This document shows positions 35,290 to 46,629 of a DNA stretch of 64,000 nt, one piece after another. The notes beneath the pieces were generated by a model. It saw only the letters and a list, made by a program, of their open reading frames with translations. It ran no database searches and was not told the DNA's origin. Origin of the DNA: Flammula alnicola. Lineage: Eukaryota; Basidiomycota; Agaricomycetes; Agaricales; Strophariaceae. The position numbers and the translations under genes were made by a program. Where the stretch lies: positions 1-64,000 of the forward strand of contig JADNRV010000122.1 in NCBI GenBank assembly GCA_015499995.1, read 5' to 3'. The first letter of the stretch is position 1; each line of letters opens with the position of its first letter.

Positions 35290-37218
35290 AGCGTGATATT
35301 TTAGTGGAAGAGAATAAAACAAGCAAAACGATTAAGGATTGCGGGGTAATTGAACGCTTTCGAGCTGGAGAGCCGTCAGAGCTTTTGGGTATTGTAAGAG
35401 AAAGGAAAGGGTATTTCGTATTTGTACAGGGGAGAATCTGTAAAGATGATGGTGGGAAGGAAGACGCGTCGCGCTGCTGAAAAAAAAACTTAAACATGGG
35501 CGGCGTTAAGAGATTGCCTTTTTAGGCGACATGGGCTGATTCAGCCTCCGCTCGCCATCAATTCATCACAGCATCTAACCATTGTCCAAGTTCTGATATG
35601 ATGGAGTCTCGAGGCTGTTCAACATAATCCTGTCCTCAACTTTCTCTTTTTCTGGCCATCTCGCTCCTCATACAACCTTTAATTTTGCTAATGCAGACTA
35701 CTTACCCTCAACAAAATTATTCCATTCACCCATGTGTTCTCAGTTTCTCGTTGCCAAGCCCTTCTGGAAAGACTGAGAGCCATCTGTCTCTCTTCACATG
35801 CACTCGGTCCTTCTCAACGTCCTTCAACCGACATTCTCGGTCGGTCATCGCCATACCGAAATACCGAAGGAGCAACAGCCTCCCATATTCATTAACCTGT
35901 GGGCTTTCCGTTTACTGCGGTCCTGTCTCGTGGAATTAATATCTTGTAGCGCCCTTGCCATCCTCCGTTTTTTCCCTAGTAAATGACACGGTGGCTGTAC
36001 GCCATAAGTATACCCGTATCTGCTATATTCGATGATAGGTATCCACCTACCACCACCACACGTTTGACAGAATTTTCTACTATCAAAGATCATCATTTCT
36101 TTACATAAAATGATCCCTCCTCGTCCTCCATCATCATGGAGAGACACAGTATTCTCCTCGTCATTACACATCTAGGCGGCTACAGTGTGGCGTTAGAAGA
36201 CAATGTTGGTATCTAGCCGAGGTATCGTTTCTGTTATTTTTATACCTCAGGCGATATCGCTCGGGCGTGCATCATAACATTGACTGAGTCCACAAAGATC
36301 TACTGGGCGACACAATCCGTTCTCCACTCAGGGTCGTCGGGCCCGATATGTCCTCTCCCCAATCCCTGACGATCCCTCTCGGTTCCAAAAATCCAGAAAT
36401 ATCCTCAGCAAGTTTAAAGCCTGCTTTTACGGGGGGTTGCCTTTCAGCTCGAGGGGCGGAGAGAAACGGAAGAGTAATCGACAATGTGCTGCACAATTAC
36501 TCGGAACCATCGTCGTTTACATGGGATATGCAATTAGTCATTCTTGAAGCCATCTGGCGCCTGCCGCGACTCTATAGTACAACCACGAGGATAGTCCCAA
36601 AATTTTTAAAAGAATAAATATACTCTCGTTCGATCGGCGATATATATAATTTCCTGTGTGGTCGCACGAAGCTTCTTGTGCTTTGACATCCTTTTTTCTC
36701 TCCTCGTGAAGATATAATCCCCGAGAATAGTCGAGGACTTCAAATTGGAGGTTTCCTGACTTCTATGACCATAACATAGGAGGGATTTTGCCGAACATAA
36801 TAGATATTGGTTTATTCTGGGTATGTTACTAGTATCTGTGTACTAATATCATCAAAGACTCATACTTGCTGCTGGGCTGTACATATTCCGCATACATATG
36901 GGCAGGAGATATGCACCTTACAGTAAATGGCTGATGCATGTACAAAGGGCCTTACTTTTGTTAGTTGGTATTATATTACTACGCAACGTTACAGTCGACG
37001 TCGCCCTCTTCGGATAAAACACGAGACCTCCCTCTCAGATCAAGCCCCTTCTCGGGATACGAGAGGTTGGTTTTAGAATTAGAATTAGAATTACAGTACT
37101 GTACTATATTATGTGCACGTGGCACTTGCGCCGCATTTCTTTGTTCGTGTAGGGTTACGTCACTCCTTAACTATCTCCTCGTTCCTCACACTGAGGTACA
37201 GTCATTGTTTGTCTTTTT
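35290..37218. other. Intergenic region, promoters on both sides
   Basis: About 1.9 kb between divergent genes with no supported coding sequence. It includes poly-T/pyrimidine tracts near 35480 and 35640-35660 and AT-rich DNA from 36600 to 37200. Confidence 0.4.
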
Positions 37219-38421
37219 ATGATTCGTAGCTCGTTAATAGTTTACAATCGTCGCTCCCAAGATATCAGCGTTTCAACCTCCAGCAACATGTATCTTGTCT
37301 CACAACTTCAAAAAATCAGAGTGCTAGGCCGCATTTTGCATGCATACGGGAAAAAGGTGTTAGCCCGTCAAACGCCGGCGTATGAACTTCCAAGTGCATC
37401 CTTACCGACAACCACTGAACCATTTATACCCAAGGCTATCTACCAATATGATTCCAAGACGACCACATGGTTCCCCTTTGTCCGTGTCAAGAGTGATGCA
37501 GTAGGCGACAGTGACCTCGCGCCTCTATCCTCATTCGCCGTCGTCACCTGGAATGTCGACTTCATGCGACCCCACAGATCCGCGCGCCTGAACACCATCC
37601 TATCGTATCTGCAAGCCCTCACGGCCGAGCCCCTCCCGATCATAAACAAATCGCCGACTCTGACCCCAATTCCGACGATCATACTGATCCAAGAGATGCA
37701 TCATACTTGCTTCGAAGCGTTGCTCGAGCATCCAATGGTCAGAGGACAGTACACTGTCACAGATATCTCCCGAGCATCCTGGGTGAACTCGAATATGCAT
37801 TATGGCTTGGTGACGCTGATTCCGCAGTCTCTGGTGCAAAACGTGCATGCTGTGTTTCGGAGTGCTTTCCGGAGTAGCCGAATGGGGCGAGAGGTCCTGT
37901 ATACCGATTTTCGCGTCCCGCTGCGAGACGGAGGAGCTGGAAGTGAGGAAAGAATTATTCGCATTGCAAACACGCATCTTGAGTCTCTTGGGGGACCCGG
38001 TGATATTGCGAGGGCAGAACAACTCCCATCGGTGGCGAGGTGCCTGAGCGTGCCCGGAATACACGGGGGTCTTGTTGGGGGAGACATGAACCCTATTGGC
38101 CCCCTCGATGGTGCTTTACCGCAAAAGCTGAATCTCGTAGATGCATGGCTTGTTCGCGAACAACAGAAGGTGATGGAAAGCCGCGAAACTGGCCAGATTT
38201 TAGATGCTGCGAAACTGAAAAAGGAGGGCAACACTTGGGGATATCAGCCACCAAGCTCACATCCTCGACGTCGGATGGATAAGGTCCTTCTGGCAGGAAA
38301 CTTGGTGGTAAAAGATATTGAGAGGATTGGTGTGGGTTTGAGAGTGCGCTCCGAGGAAGTACCTGAGGACGTATGGGCCAGCGACCATTATGGGTTGCGC
38401 GCTCGGATCGAAGTGTTATAA
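37219..38421 (+). CDS. Endonuclease/exonuclease/phosphatase (EEP) fold protein, TDP2-like
   Basis: Intron-free frame of 400 aa; a second Met at residue 24 (MYLVSQLQK) could be the true start, as the first 23 residues look like leader sequence. It carries the EEP catalytic set in order: VVTWNVDFMRP (Asn), IILIQEMHH (Glu), IRIANTHLESLGG (His of the THL motif), GLVGGDMNPIGP (Asp and Asn), and DVWASDHYGLRARI (C-terminal SDH). The TWNVD, HLES, GGDMN and SDH spacing resembles tyrosyl-DNA phosphodiesterase 2, which removes topoisomerase adducts from 5' DNA ends, but other Mg-dependent nucleases or phosphatases share the fold. No signal peptide or membrane segment is seen. It converges on the Dnmt2 gene. 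The gene is intact; substrate is an inference. Confidence 0.8.
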   Translation: MIRSSLIVYNRRSQDISVSTSSNMYLVSQLQKIRVLGRILHAYGKKVLARQTPAYELPSASLPTTTEPFIPKAIYQYDSKTTTWFPFVRVKSDAVGDSDLAPLSSFAVVTWNVDFMRPHRSARLNTILSYLQALTAEPLPIINKSPTLTPIPTIILIQEMHHTCFEALLEHPMVRGQYTVTDISRASWVNSNMHYGLVTLIPQSLVQNVHAVFRSAFRSSRMGREVLYTDFRVPLRDGGAGSEERIIRIANTHLESLGGPGDIARAEQLPSVARCLSVPGIHGGLVGGDMNPIGPLDGALPQKLNLVDAWLVREQQKVMESRETGQILDAAKLKKEGNTWGYQPPSSHPRRRMDKVLLAGNLVVKDIERIGVGLRVRSEEVPEDVWASDHYGLRARIEVL

Positions 38422-38545
38422 CGCCCCCGACCCAGAGGAGTCATCTGACGCCACTGACGCATCTTCGTGAGGTCTTTCCCAGCGGCGCTGATGATCGAAA
38501 CCCCACCAGGAGGTGCTCCTTTGCGGACGCAGATGTGTAAATCAC

Positions 38546-38691
38546 TTCGATTCACGGAAAAGGTATTCAATAAGTTCTTGCACCACCTTGACAGACACTG
38601 TTGCCGACGAGTTTGTATTTTGATGTTTTGGATACGGTTTCAGGCCAGATGACAGTTGATGCAGCACGGGGAAGATCAGAGGCGAAGGCGG
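38546..38691 (-). pseudogene. Decayed extra copy of the last-exon tail of the Dnmt2 gene
   Basis: This stretch matches 38719-38876 (the end of the Dnmt2 coding exon) in direct orientation, offset about 173 bp at one end. Read on the minus strand it encodes WPETVSKTSKYKLVGNSV, the same block as WPETVSKKSKYKLIGNSV in the intact gene, then loses 2 nt where the gene has NVKVV, so the frame shifts and soon stops. After the shift the other frame still reads VVQELIEYLFRESK followed by a stop. It is downstream of the functional stop codon and may be part of the 3' UTR. Confidence 0.8.
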
Positions 38692-38693
38692 TA

Positions 38694-40103
38694 TCATGTA
38701 TCATGCAGAGCATTATTATTCGCTTCACGGAAAAGATATACAATCAGTTCTTGCACCACCTTGACATTGACGCTGTTGCCGATGAGTTTGTATTTCGATT
38801 TTTTGGACACGGTTTCAGGCCAATTGAAAGTCGCATCCGTTGACTCAGCATGGGAAAGGTCAAAGGCGAAGATGCGTAGCAACTCTGATGGCGAGAAATA
38901 TCGGAGTTTGAGGGGGTATAGGAGCTTCACGGCGTCCCGATCTCCGTGAGATTGGGCGACCAGGAATTTGTCAAAAGTCAGAGTGGTCTACGTATCGTGG
39001 AAGCCGGTGAGATCAGCAACTAGTTGAGGTATATAAAAAGACGTACATCCAGAGTCTCGCTCTCTTGCAAGATGGAGCCTGCTCGTTCAACGAGTTGTGT
39101 GTATCCTAAATCCCGTTAAGCAACATTTATTGGCAGTGCTCTCCCCACGTACCTCGCGTGAAACAACATGTCCTGTGCGAAGATGGCTTGATAATGTCGA
39201 AGAGCCGGCCCCACTTTTCCAGAACCTTGTCAGGGATGGCAAGCTGTCGGAAATGCTCTTCTCCTATTTCGTTGTCGAGATATTCTCGAATCTCATTGAT
39301 CATCGAAAGATCTTCAGCTTGATCGTCCAACCGTGGATCGGACCATGCAATGCCTTGTCCAGGTATTTGTCGCCAAACTTCATCGTGCCTCTCAGGTGGG
39401 ACATCAAGGAATCGGAGAGGAGACTTTTTGGCAAGGAGGTAGTATCTTAGTCGAGAGTTCGGGATACCAAATTGCAGGGGCGTGAGCAATAATTCGAGAG
39501 TCGTATAGCCAATTGAGCGAAGGGTCGATGCCAGAATTTGACGAGTACTTGAGTCCTATGGTTTTAGTTAGAGCTTAGCATAGACGATGAACGTTACGGC
39601 ACTTACCTCAAAGCCAGCAACATTTTCGACGAGCATGCGATCTGGATGTTCGTTAGATGCAGCCAATTTTGGAAGCACGTCTTGGATAAGATGAAAAAAA
39701 GATTGTGCACGAGGGTCCTGTGCCCCTTTAGCGTTGGGGTTCAGGACGGTATACGGTTGGCAAGCGGGTGAGAGTAACCAAAGGTCCGCGTTGTATGAAG
39801 ATAATGCCGATGGAGTGAGGGCAGAGATATCGACCTGTTGAGCGCAATGTAAGGGAGCGCAAATCCGTAAGCGCATTGTAATTCAGACCGACCTTTTTGG
39901 CGATATTTTTGCCGTGGTTTGTGCTGTAGACATGACATGCAGTCTGATCCCAATCGAAAGCTTGGACAATGTGAGCATCAACGCTGCTTCGAGACAAAGC
40001 GAGGTGTAAACCGCCTAGAGGTGATATTAAGTTAGAGAAAAATTAACTCGAGAGATAGAGTCGCACCTATGCCACTATAAAACTCCAAGGCTCGGATTGG
40101 CAT
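38694..40103 (-). CDS. Dnmt2/TRDMT1-type tRNA (cytosine-5) methyltransferase
   Basis: Methylates a cytosine in the tRNA-Asp anticodon loop in characterised relatives. Exons 40103-40067, 40014-39893, 39834-39607, 39555-39153, 39105-39047 and 38987-38694 give 380 aa. Motif I is LEFYSGIGGLHLAL (SAM binding). Motif IV, with the catalytic Cys, reads LLSPACQPYT; most relatives have PPCQ, while fission yeast Pmt1 also departs from it. Motif VI is LVENVAGFE and motif VIII is IPNSRLRYYLLAKK. The Dnmt2-specific CFTRGYTQLVERAGSILQ is formed by joining two exons. LKLRYFSPSELLRIFAF and KLIGNSVNVKVVQELI (motif X) close the domain. The C-terminal tail (REANNNALHDT) differs from the tail encoded in the decayed duplicate just downstream (RESK), so the stop may have moved after the duplication. 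The gene appears intact. Whether it acts on RNA or DNA in this organism cannot be read from sequence. Confidence 0.9.
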
Positions 40104-40293
40104 AGGAAAAGAGTAAGAGTAAAATGTTCGGTTTGCCCGCAATGCCCGGTTACTCAAAAAATCAGCGGATTAAGACGCGTCTTCCACGTGCTTTCCTGTC
40201 TAAAGTGAGTAATTGAGCACAGTTGAGCACCTTGACTCGTTTCTACTCCATCCCTCACCCTTCTCCTCCTCTTTCTCGCCGGAATCAGTTGTT
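40104..40293. promoter_or_regulatory. Bidirectional promoter between Dnmt2 and Vps9 genes
   Basis: Only 190 bp separate the two divergent start codons (40103 minus and 40294 plus), so both promoters must overlap or lie inside the genes. No TATA box is obvious. Confidence 0.5.
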
Positions 40294-43150
40294 ATGGCCT
40301 CGTCTGTGAAATCCAAGCCAGATTCGATAGCAAGAACGGCCGACGAAGTGCCCTCAACCTCAGCTTCCCCCGCTCCAATCACATCATTAAACGCCGCAAA
40401 TATTCCAGCATCTCCCAATCCATGGGACGATGAACCGTCAGCCTCAACGGAGGAATCGAGTTTAGAGGTGAAGGAGTCCCTTAAACCGCTGTCCGCCCTC
40501 GATCCATCAATAGACGAGCAGAAGATCTTTTCAGGCCTGAAAGAAGACCCGCCACCAACACCAGAACCAAGGAGCGAGGTGTCGAAGGAGGTTTTGAGCG
40601 AGTTCGATCCTCTGGTGAGCTTGGAAGAGAAAGCTGCTCGTGATGCATGGGAGGCGTCGGAAGGCCACCCGCCACCCCCACGGACGCCGTCGCCTCCCCA
40701 ACCTCCCTCGAAAGACCTATCTTCACCTACAACTCCAGAAGCAAACACATCTACCGCAGCAGCCATAGCCACTCCTACTGTCGTCCCTTCCGCGTCCTCA
40801 TTTCCATCCTTTGCTGCACTTGCCAAGAGCTTTGCGCTGCCTCTTCGTCCTCGTCCACTATCCCTTGATGGATCGGCAAAAGCTGTACCATCTCCATCGA
40901 CACTATCATCGTTTGCATCGCAGCAAGATGCCTTGGATGCGAGAAGGCCAGGTGCTGGTAAATCCGTCGCGTCTGGTTCTTCCACCCCGAATCGGCCTGG
41001 CAGCGGTACTGCTTCTCCGGTGCCCAAACCTATTGATGGAGGTTTTGACTTCCAGAAATTCCTCGACCAGATGAAGACGAAGAGTGCCGACCCCGTTTCC
41101 AAATATCTACGATCGTATGTCTCTTCGAGTTTCAAACACTTTTCTTGTCTAACTTTGTCTACCAGGTTTCTGAGCAACTTTGCGAAACGAACGTTCACAG
41201 TAAATGACCAAGTGAAAATCATCAACGACTTCCTTGCCGTAAGGGATGTTTCTTATCACACACTCTCGATTTAGCTCAATTATTCCAACAGTTTATTGCT
41301 TCCCAAATGAGAGAATGCGATGTATGGAAGAATTGCTCAGAGGTAGATTTTGAAAATTCCATGGAGGGCATGGAGAAACTTGTCATGAACCGGCTATATG
41401 ATTTGTCAGTTTTGGCATGCATTATGAACGAGAAAGTTGCTCACCTTGTTAAAGCACCTTCACTCCGCAACTATTGCGCGTAAATCCTCCTCGACCGATA
41501 ACGACAGACGATCTTGAAAGGGACCGTGTGTTGTCGCAGAGGATAGCTCTGTTTGGGTGGTTGGAGGAGAAGCATCTTGATATTCCGGAGGGCGAAGGGA
41601 GCAGGGGATTCTTGATGTTCGCTGAACAAGGTTCGAAGACAGTCTTTCTTGCTATTGACTCGTCATTTATCAGACTGGCCCCTTAGAACTACTGAAGATT
41701 AACCATTACAAGGCCCCTCGCGACAAGCTCATCTGCATACTAAATTGCTGCAAGGTCATCTTTGGTCTGCCGTTCATCGTGACCTGATGTTCGAGGTTTT
41801 ATTAACACCCGTCGCCTTGCTTTTAGGCCTGATTCGACATCTACACACGGAAGAAGGCGCAGATTCGTTTGTACCGATCCTTATCTTCGTTGTCCTTAAA
41901 GCAAACCCTGAAAATCTACTTTCAAATGTGGAGTATGTGTCATAGGATCTCTCTATTAGCTTCCAGACTGAATTTTACTTCTTTGCCTTTTGCCCAGGTT
42001 CATTAATCGATTTCGTAATCCGGCTAAGCTGCAAAGTGAAGCTGGCTACTATCTATCAAGCCTTGTATGTGGGATCCGCTCCTTCTCATTTTGTGTCCTC
42101 ACCCCCTTCTAGATGGGCGCAGTTTCATTCATAGAAACTATGGATCATACTTCCTTATCAAACATCACTCAAGAGGAGTTTGAGAAGTGAGTGTGATCTT
42201 CCTTTCAACCAAGTTTCTTCTCTAAATGGCTTCATTATGATAAAAGAAATGTCGAGGAAGCTATCCAAGCTTTACCTCCATCCGAACCTCAATCACCCGA
42301 TATTCCTTTTGCGGAAACGAAATTATTACGGAGTATCACTCACCTATCCCCTCACGCCGGCGAAGAATCCGCGCAGCCGCTTTCAATCTCTACTCCCACA
42401 CAAACACTCTCCGAAGATGCAAAGCGACTGCTGCAGAAGACAGGCGACACGATATCGAAGCCGCTTAATGCAATTGGCCGAATTTTCAGCGAAGCGCTGG
42501 ATGGAGCAGAGAACAAGCTATCTTACCTGCCAGGACCATTTGCGCCGTTCGAACTCGGCCGCGAGAATAGGTCGGATCTACCATCTGGTTCAGGACCTCC
42601 TCCGGCTGTGCCGCAGTGGTCTCACCCTGGGATGTGGGAATCTGGTCAGATCACCCCGCGGTCTGCGCAGACGCCTCAGACGCCGTATGGCCAAGAAGGA
42701 CCGTACAGCCCTGCTTTACAAACGCCTTACAAGCCGAGAGTGAGGAGAGTCCCGTCGCCTTCGTTTAATCCATCGTCCCCTGGCGGTTCACCGGGATATG
42801 GACCCGAAGACACGCCTTCACGCATGGGACCTTACACCAACCAGCAGCTCGCGATGGGTCCTTCGCAGCAGATACCCTACTCGAACACGCTTTTGCCACC
42901 CAGGGTGCAGAGTCTGGCTGGGGAGGACGGGGCGCATATATCGCGTACACCGACTCCGGCATTGGACTTTGCTGGCGTGCAGGCGCAGATCGACACCGCG
43001 CACGAGCACGCGGCAGCGGCGTCGCGGGAGACGTTGATGCAGATTTTCCCTGGTGTCGATGTGGAAGTCGTCGAGTGGGTGCTTGAGGCGAATGATGGTG
43101 ACCTTGGGAAGAGTATAGAGCAGCTACTAGAAATCAGTGGGGATTCATGA
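40294..43150 (+). CDS. VPS9: Vps9-type Rab5 guanine-nucleotide exchange factor with CUE domain
   Basis: Activates Rab5/Vps21 GTPases on early endosomes for vacuolar sorting. Nine exons (40294-41114, 41166-41238, 41292-41404, 41455-41630, 41687-41764, 41827-41932, 41998-42064, 42113-42186, 42247-43150) give 803 aa. The N-terminal ~270 residues are disordered, Ser/Pro-rich. A helical bundle follows ([39 protein letters not shown]). The VPS9 catalytic domain (about 390-480) includes [56 protein letters not shown] and [20 protein letters not shown], with the conserved Asp and Tyr needed for exchange. A Pro/Gly-rich linker leads to a C-terminal CUE domain ([36 protein letters not shown]), which binds ubiquitin; its MFP-type motif reads IFP here. 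This is the domain order of yeast Vps9. Intact. Confidence 0.9.
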
Positions 43151-43764
43151 TACATACATGCGCATGACATCTGGTAGAGTATTCATTGAAGTATGAAGAT
43201 ATGGATGCTGCAGACGAAGCCATCGTGGATCTGGCATGGCTATACTTGGAGCACAGCATACAATGTGCTAAGTACTGTACACAATAGTAGAGATGGTGAT
43301 AAGGATGCCGATTTCGAATATCCTTGAGATAATTACTGTAAGCCTAATTGTGCAAAAAATGCAGTGTACGCGTTTACTGCACTCGAACCCCTGTAACGAG
43401 TTAACGCCGTAGATCATCCTACTTCCTGCATGATTTGGCAGTCAACCCCGAAGAGAATTGAATCTGTAGACGGAGGCAACAGCATTCAAGGGGGAAAAAT
43501 CAACCCACTTCCTTTCTCGCGTGATGTGTGCATATGATATTTTATTTTCAGTCAAGTTTGTTCGGCCATGGGAACAAAGACAAAGAAACTTGAGGCCTTG
43601 AGGCCTTGAGGAGTGGTTTTCACGCGTCGCGTCACTGATTGACGCGCCTCGACACGTGACGAGCTTCATCTCCGAAAATTCAAAATTGAACTTGAACTTG
43701 GAACTTGAACTATGTAACTAACTTTGTCCCCTGTATCAGATGCGACCGTCCCCTCCAGCTGTAC
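43151..43764. other. Spacer with short simple repeats
   Basis: No gene. Contains three tandem TTGAGGCC-type units near 43590-43612 and repeated TTGAACTTG units near 43686-43710, just upstream of the sedolisin relic. Confidence 0.4.
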
Positions 43765-45090
43765 TTACCAAGAGCATTACGCCCACATGCCTCAGAGACT
43801 TGTACAACACATCTACTTGCACTCCTACGCAAACCAAGACTAACAACAAACTCGTTGTGGCTATCTCGAGAATTTGCCAACTATGCCGACCTCCAAGTCA
43901 GTTCCTCAGAGCCACCACACTCTACTGCTGATAGCTTATTTCTCGACTCACTTTATAGACGTTCTTTAAGAACTTCCGATCGGGCGCTGTCGGACTTAAT
44001 TTTTACTACTGTTCTTCTCAACGACGGTCTCAACACTCAAGAGTACACGCGGTGTAGAGGTATGAATGATAATTCTAGACCTAAGTCCTTTTTTAACACA
44101 CGGTTCGCAGGCTAATCTCGACATTCAATACACCATGGGTATCTCTTTCCCAACCCCTACGTATTACAGGTGGGTGGCCTTCTGCTAACGAAGACATTCC
44201 CTAAATATTCTAATGCAGCGCTGGCGAATCGCCTCCTTTCAACCCTGACACTTTCACGACAACGGGCACGGACGAGCCTTATCTCGGTTTCCTTACTTTC
44301 CTTCTGGCCCAGTCCTCTTTTCCTCAAACTCTCACCACTTCGTATGACGATGACGAGAAAATGGTAGGCTCGGAAAGAAGTCCGTTTTATAGTCAAATTA
44401 CAGAGCATGCATTTCAGGTTCCTCTCGACTACGCAACAAATGATGGTACTTCAAGGACTCCCCTGCATCGTCAGTAAAATCTTTTGATTCTCAACTTTTA
44501 TTTAATCTGATATAATCTGATTCTTTGCAATACATATACTGTAGATGCCCTTTCGTCACCGCTGTTGGGGCGACCACTGGGATTAACCCGGAGAAGGCAA
44601 TCAGCTTCTCCGGTGGTGGATTTTCAAGATACTTTGCCACCCCGACCTATCAGAGTACTGCCGTTAACACCTTCGTTACCGTGCTCGGTACCAAGTTCAG
44701 CGGACCATTCAAGTAAGGTTTCAAGGTCAAACGTCGCCACAACGTGAGATATTGAAATTGTATTATTAGCAAAACTGGACGAGCGTATTCCGATGTCTCT
44801 GCTCAGGGTCAATTCTTCCAAGTCGTCGTAGGTGGCCGGGTCTCGTCTGTTGGAGGCACTAGCGCAAGTTCTCCCGTGAGCTTCTCAGGTTGCTTTATTC
44901 TTCTAAGTTCGCTGACGGCTTCTGCAGACCGTCGCAGGATTTTTTGCTCTCCTCAACGACTTCCGCCTTTCACAAGGGAAGACTTCCTTAGGATTTATTA
45001 ATCCACTCATTTACTTCACCGCGGCCTCTGGCTTCACGGATATCACTTCAGGATCAAACCCTGGATGTGGCACTACAGGTCAGCAAATTG
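43765..45090 (+). pseudogene. Sedolisin (peptidase family S53) pseudogene
   Basis: Pieces of a secreted acidic serine-carboxyl peptidase run in order. First, ITPTCLRDLYNTSTCTPTQT. Then, in a shifted frame, SREFANYADLQ. Then GVEANLDIQYTMGISFPTP (bearing the catalytic Glu and Asp) if an intron ending at 44110 is removed, then SPPFNPDTFTTTGTDEPYLG, VPLDYATN, CPFVTAVGATTGINPEKA, and SSVGGTSASSPTVAG with the catalytic Ser, up to SGSNPGCGT. Missing are the signal peptide and pro-region, the central segment that normally carries the oxyanion-hole Asp (the SSGDxG block), and the final ~25 residues after the calcium-site region. At least two frame changes occur in the N-terminal third. Introns in the right half still splice cleanly, so inactivation looks relatively recent. 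Confidence 0.82.
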
Positions 45091-46629
45091 TCCTCCAACT
45101 GAGTAAACGACATAGTTGATGGACCATCTCGTATTGCATAAGTGATACAGCTTCCACACAATCACACCCGCGTCATCTTCAGGCTCACTATCTCCGACGA
45201 AAATGCATATATTCCCAGAATTTTGAAGGATGCAGGAGCAGTACCTCCAAGCCGCTTACATATGCAGGATGTTGCCGAACACGGTGCCGCATGGCATTGC
45301 ATGCTACAAGGCCCGCGAAAGTCATCCATCTTTCTGGCCATTTGCCTTCTCATCGGTTGAAGCCATGCACAAAGCAAGCCTGGAACGTCGCACTCGGTCG
45401 GTCGCATGCGTAACTCTACGGACAATGGTCACGAAGTAATTCGCAGCACACGACGACATTGACGAAAGACAATTGCACTAGATTAAATATATGGAGGAGG
45501 GTCTCTGAGGGAGGGTCGACCACAGTTTCGGATGAGACGAATCTGGACGCATACTGTCGCAAAATCCGGCCTTGTGGCTTCTACACCAAGTCTACACCTT
45601 CCCAGTTGAATCTTTCAAATTGCAATCGCCTGCTATCTCTCTTTACAGAAAAGAAGAAGCAAAAGGACTTCACGGAAGTTTTGATAATCTTCGGAAAGCG
45701 ATACTGTGAGCGCTTCGACTTCGCGACTTCGACAGCCATAAACGGTGGCGTGACATTCTACGAACTCCTGAACATAAGTCAGCTGATCACGACTATTGGT
45801 GGCAGAAATTTCTTCAACAAATGTAGATTTCATGAGGCCTATCTTGTCCTTCGCATCCCTACTCTCACTGCTAAGAACACGCAATAACAAGCGTGTGCAC
45901 TTGCCATTCGAGAAGTAGTATTCACGTGCAGTCCTTGCCTAGGACTCATTTCTATCCTGGTCTAAAATTACGACAGAGTGGCCGCTGTTTACCGACTGCG
46001 CTTTCGGCGTTCCCCCAAATGCTCCCGGACTGGAAGAAGGAGAAGAAAAGATGTATGTACTGTAAGCACCATATTCGACATGTGTACCTATCGGGTTGTC
46101 GTTAATTGGTATCTCACAGATTTTCCACATGTTTATTTGGGTTGTACTACGTAGTCCAGTAAGGCGGGCCGCGCAATGGCTCGGACTGTCCGTCATCCCC
46201 TCGAATAAATTGGGAGGCTCAACAAAGAACGCTCCTCGCAACCCCGTTTTTTGACTGATCATTTGCCGTAACAGGCGCCAAGCGGAATATTCAATGACCT
46301 GTACAACGCATACATATGAGCAACATACGAGCTCAAAGCTTTTACCGAACCTTGACGGATCTGTGGTTGACCCTGCGTGTTCTAAAAGGCCTTCCCAGTG
46401 AGAATAATAGACCCTGAACTCCGCTGGCCGTGTGCTGTCATTTCCTTATCAAGTCTGCGAAGAGAATGATAGATTGTGTCTTCTCCGGACGCCCGGATTC
46501 ATATCAGTATGTATGGCATAACGCATTTTCACATCTCAACTCTGTCCTATTTCGTTCCATCCCACCGTTATCCTCCAGTAGGGCCTCCAAACGTTGCCCT
46601 TCCACCTGCCAATCACGAGGTGATTCAGG
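45091..46629. other. Intergenic region, no supported gene
   Basis: The longest open frame (45459-45887, plus strand, 142 codons) has no domain, signal or splice context I recognise. The right end should include the promoter of the seven-TM gene. Confidence 0.4.

Noticed and set aside
43380..43440. Possible tRNA on the minus strand (GGTTCGAGT-like sequence)
   Set aside because: The stem bases around the T-loop-like sequence do not pair and no anticodon or acceptor arm could be built.
45459..45887. 142-codon plus-strand open frame
   Set aside because: No motif, no promoter signal, no joining exons; not enough for a gene call.
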